This document shows positions 62,680-64,000 of a stretch of 64,000 nucleotides of DNA, in pieces. The stretch is taken from contig OZ253474.1 of the NCBI GenBank assembly GCA_965261695.1, positions 62,001 to 126,000 on the forward strand. Reading direction: 5' to 3'. The stretch comes from Bin5 sp965261695 (GTDB lineage: Bacteria > Chloroflexota > Anaerolineae > Caldilineales > Caldilineaceae). The number at the start of each line of letters is the position of its first letter. The first letter of the stretch is position 1. The notes below the pieces were generated by a model. That model did no database searches. It was given only the letters and a program-made list of their open reading frames with translations, and was not told where the DNA came from. The translations under genes were made by a program, and so were the position numbers.

Positions 62680-63525
62680 ATGGCCGAATTCAGCCGTCTT
62701 GCCATCAACCAGTTCACGACGCTGCACCAGTGGTCCTTGCCCCAGGCGATTGAAGGGTACGCCCGCCACGGCGTCCATGCGATCGGCATCGTGCGCGATA
62801 AATTGCAGGAGGTCGGCGCGGCTGAGGCGGGCCGACTGCTGCGCGAGCACGACATGACCGCCACCTGCTACTGCATCGGCGGCCTCCTGACCGACTCGGA
62901 CCCGGCCCGTTTTCGGGCCAACCTGGACGCGACCCGACAGGCCATTGACGAGGCTGCGGAGGTTGCCGCCGAATGCATCGTCTTCGTCGCCGGCGGCCTG
63001 CCAGATGGCTCGAAAGACCTGCCGGCAGCCCGCGCCCGCTGCCAGGAAGGATTGGCCGAGATTCTGCCCTACGCAAGGGCTGCGGGCGTTACACTCGCGC
63101 TGGAGCCACTGCACCCGATGAACTGCGCCTTCCGCTCCTGTTTGTCAACTCTGGGCCAGGCGAACGACTGGATCGACCAGTTGGGCGGCGGTCCCGGGCT
63201 AGGCCTTGTCGTCGATGTCTACCACGTTTGGTGGGACCCTCACATGGAGCGCGAAATCGAGCGCGCCGCCGGACGTATCGTCTCCTTCCACGTTTGCGAC
63301 TGGCTGATGGATACGACAGATTTGCGCCTGGACCGCGGCATGATGGGGGATGGCGTAATCGACATTGGTCGCATTGGCAGGCTGGTGGAAGCAACGGGCT
63401 ACGCCGGCTACCGCGAAGTAGAGATATTCTCCGAACGCAACTGGTGGCGGCGCGATCCGGATGAAGTCGTGGAGATCGCCAAGGCCCGCTACCTGTCGGA
63501 CGTGATAGGACCCTCGCAAGATTAG
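62680..63525 (+). CDS. Sugar phosphate isomerase/epimerase family TIM-barrel protein
   Basis: A 281-residue protein of the AP-endonuclease-2-like TIM-barrel family. Metal and catalytic positions are VTLALEPLHPMNCAFRS (Glu), GLVVDVYHVWWDP (Asp and His), VSFHVCDWLMDTTDLRLDRG (His and Asp) and GYREVEIFS (Glu), as in IolE/hydroxypyruvate isomerase-like proteins. AAGxxxGCCC is seen in place of a clear ribosome site. The following SDR gene lies 86 bases downstream. It probably epimerises a sugar or inositol intermediate. It is not closely similar to the two other barrels in the window. Confidence 0.87.
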   Translation: MAEFSRLAINQFTTLHQWSLPQAIEGYARHGVHAIGIVRDKLQEVGAAEAGRLLREHDMTATCYCIGGLLTDSDPARFRANLDATRQAIDEAAEVAAECIVFVAGGLPDGSKDLPAARARCQEGLAEILPYARAAGVTLALEPLHPMNCAFRSCLSTLGQANDWIDQLGGGPGLGLVVDVYHVWWDPHMEREIERAAGRIVSFHVCDWLMDTTDLRLDRGMMGDGVIDIGRIGRLVEATGYAGYREVEIFSERNWWRRDPDEVVEIAKARYLSDVIGPSQD

Positions 63526-63611
63526 CTACGTGAAGAGCGAGAAAAGCACATGGGTGAGAGAGACTCGCGACTCACTTTTCACACATTGACAGTTGCCGGG
63601 ACACTGCCCTT

Positions 63612-64000
63612 GTGAATGGACAGACGGAGTTCCCGCCTCGAGGCGACAGACTGGAGGCCAAGGCGGCCATCGTTACAGGAGCCGGTTCGCGCGGCCTTTC
63701 AGCACGTGGTATCGGTTCGGCCACAGCAATTCTCTTCGCGCTCCAGGGCGCGCAGGTGATTCTGGCGGACTTGGATGAAGACAGGGCAAAGGCAACTCTG
63801 AAGAGCATCGAGAGTTTCGGCGGAACAGCCTCCGTTGTCCTTGCCGACATCAGGCAGGAAGAAGATTGCCGGCAAATGGCCGAAGCGTGCTGCGACCGTT
63901 ACGGCAGTCTGGACATCGTGGTCAATAACGCCGGCGCGCCGGGCGGCGGCATGGTGACCGAATTCGACGAGGAGACCTGGGATCTGGCCCTGGACGTCAA
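63612..64000 (+). CDS. Short-chain dehydrogenase/reductase (SDR), truncated by window edge
   Basis: The first 129 residues of an SDR running off the window. The nucleotide loop is VTGAGSRGLSARGIGSATA, in which the usual TGxxxGIG carries an insert of a few residues (SRGLSAR). ILADLDEDRAKA gives the acidic cofactor-selective position, and DIVVNNAGAPGGG is the structural motif. The GTG at 63612 is used because no ATG lies close upstream in frame. No catalytic Tyr is visible because the gene continues beyond 64000. It follows the isomerase gene by 86 bases. Confidence 0.8.
   Translation, partial: MNGQTEFPPRGDRLEAKAAIVTGAGSRGLSARGIGSATAILFALQGAQVILADLDEDRAKATLKSIESFGGTASVVLADIRQEEDCRQMAEACCDRYGSLDIVVNNAGAPGGGMVTEFDEETWDLALDV

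Overview
The window is high-GC DNA with mostly short intergenic gaps and genes on both strands. There is no rRNA, tRNA or CRISPR array, so the host cannot be fixed from a marker gene. The gene mix points to Chloroflexota (Anaerolineae/Caldilineaceae type, possibly host-associated): many phytanoyl-CoA dioxygenase-like (PhyH) enzymes, Gfo/Idh/MocA oxidoreductases, TIM-barrel sugar isomerases, GMC oxidoreductases and lipoprotein solute-binding proteins. That assignment is inference.

Layout. 1-5.6 kb: an oligopeptide-type ABC importer (two permeases, two ATPases, a small membrane protein and a binding lipoprotein), closed by a clear terminator. 5.8-14.8 kb: a catabolic block of PhyH and Gfo/Idh enzymes around a sugar-type ABC importer whose first permease carries a seven-bladed beta-propeller. 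14.8-16.9 kb: a decayed hicA next to an intact hicB, a sugar epimerase-like protein and a DinB-like protein. 17-18.2 kb: a 1.17-kb non-coding composite repeat, with a second copy inverted at 42.7-43.9 kb. 18.3-24.9 kb: hisI-hisG, an ATPase/TOPRIM pair of lower GC, a hydroxypyruvate isomerase-like protein, a broken sulfatase and a broken nucleotidyltransferase. 25-30.8 kb: tandemly duplicated PhyH genes, tandemly duplicated GMC oxidoreductases and a D-2-hydroxyacid dehydrogenase.

30.9-36.6 kb (minus strand): a corrinoid methyl-transfer cluster with all four components of an O-demethylase-type system (UroD-like methyltransferase, corrinoid protein, tetrahydrofolate methyltransferase, reductive activator), plus an Ldh-type dehydrogenase. 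36.7-42.5 kb: an AAA ATPase, a twin J-domain membrane protein, a HEPN protein interrupted by TGA, and a secreted LysM protein whose LysM repeats are split by an inserted domain. 44.3-49 kb: a compact operon of membrane-anchored binding proteins, one fused to a vWA domain, with no transporter genes. 49-55 kb (minus strand): a Ca2+/Na+ antiporter, miaB, nicotinate phosphoribosyltransferase and a B12/radical SAM protein that appears to be a selenoprotein with a C-U-A-E-P tail. 55.5-64 kb: more Gfo/Idh, PhyH, MaoC, SDR and isomerase genes, a xanthine dehydrogenase remnant and a restriction-modification pair.

The main themes are uptake and oxidation of small organic molecules, one-carbon transfer, and patchy accessory or defence genes. 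At least six genes are visibly broken, which suggests active gene decay, although assembly error must be excluded. The strongest leads for new biology are the propeller-permease fusion, the paired non-coding composite repeats with helically phased decamers, the transporter-less binding-protein/vWA operon, and the selenocysteine tail that ordinary gene calling would cut off.
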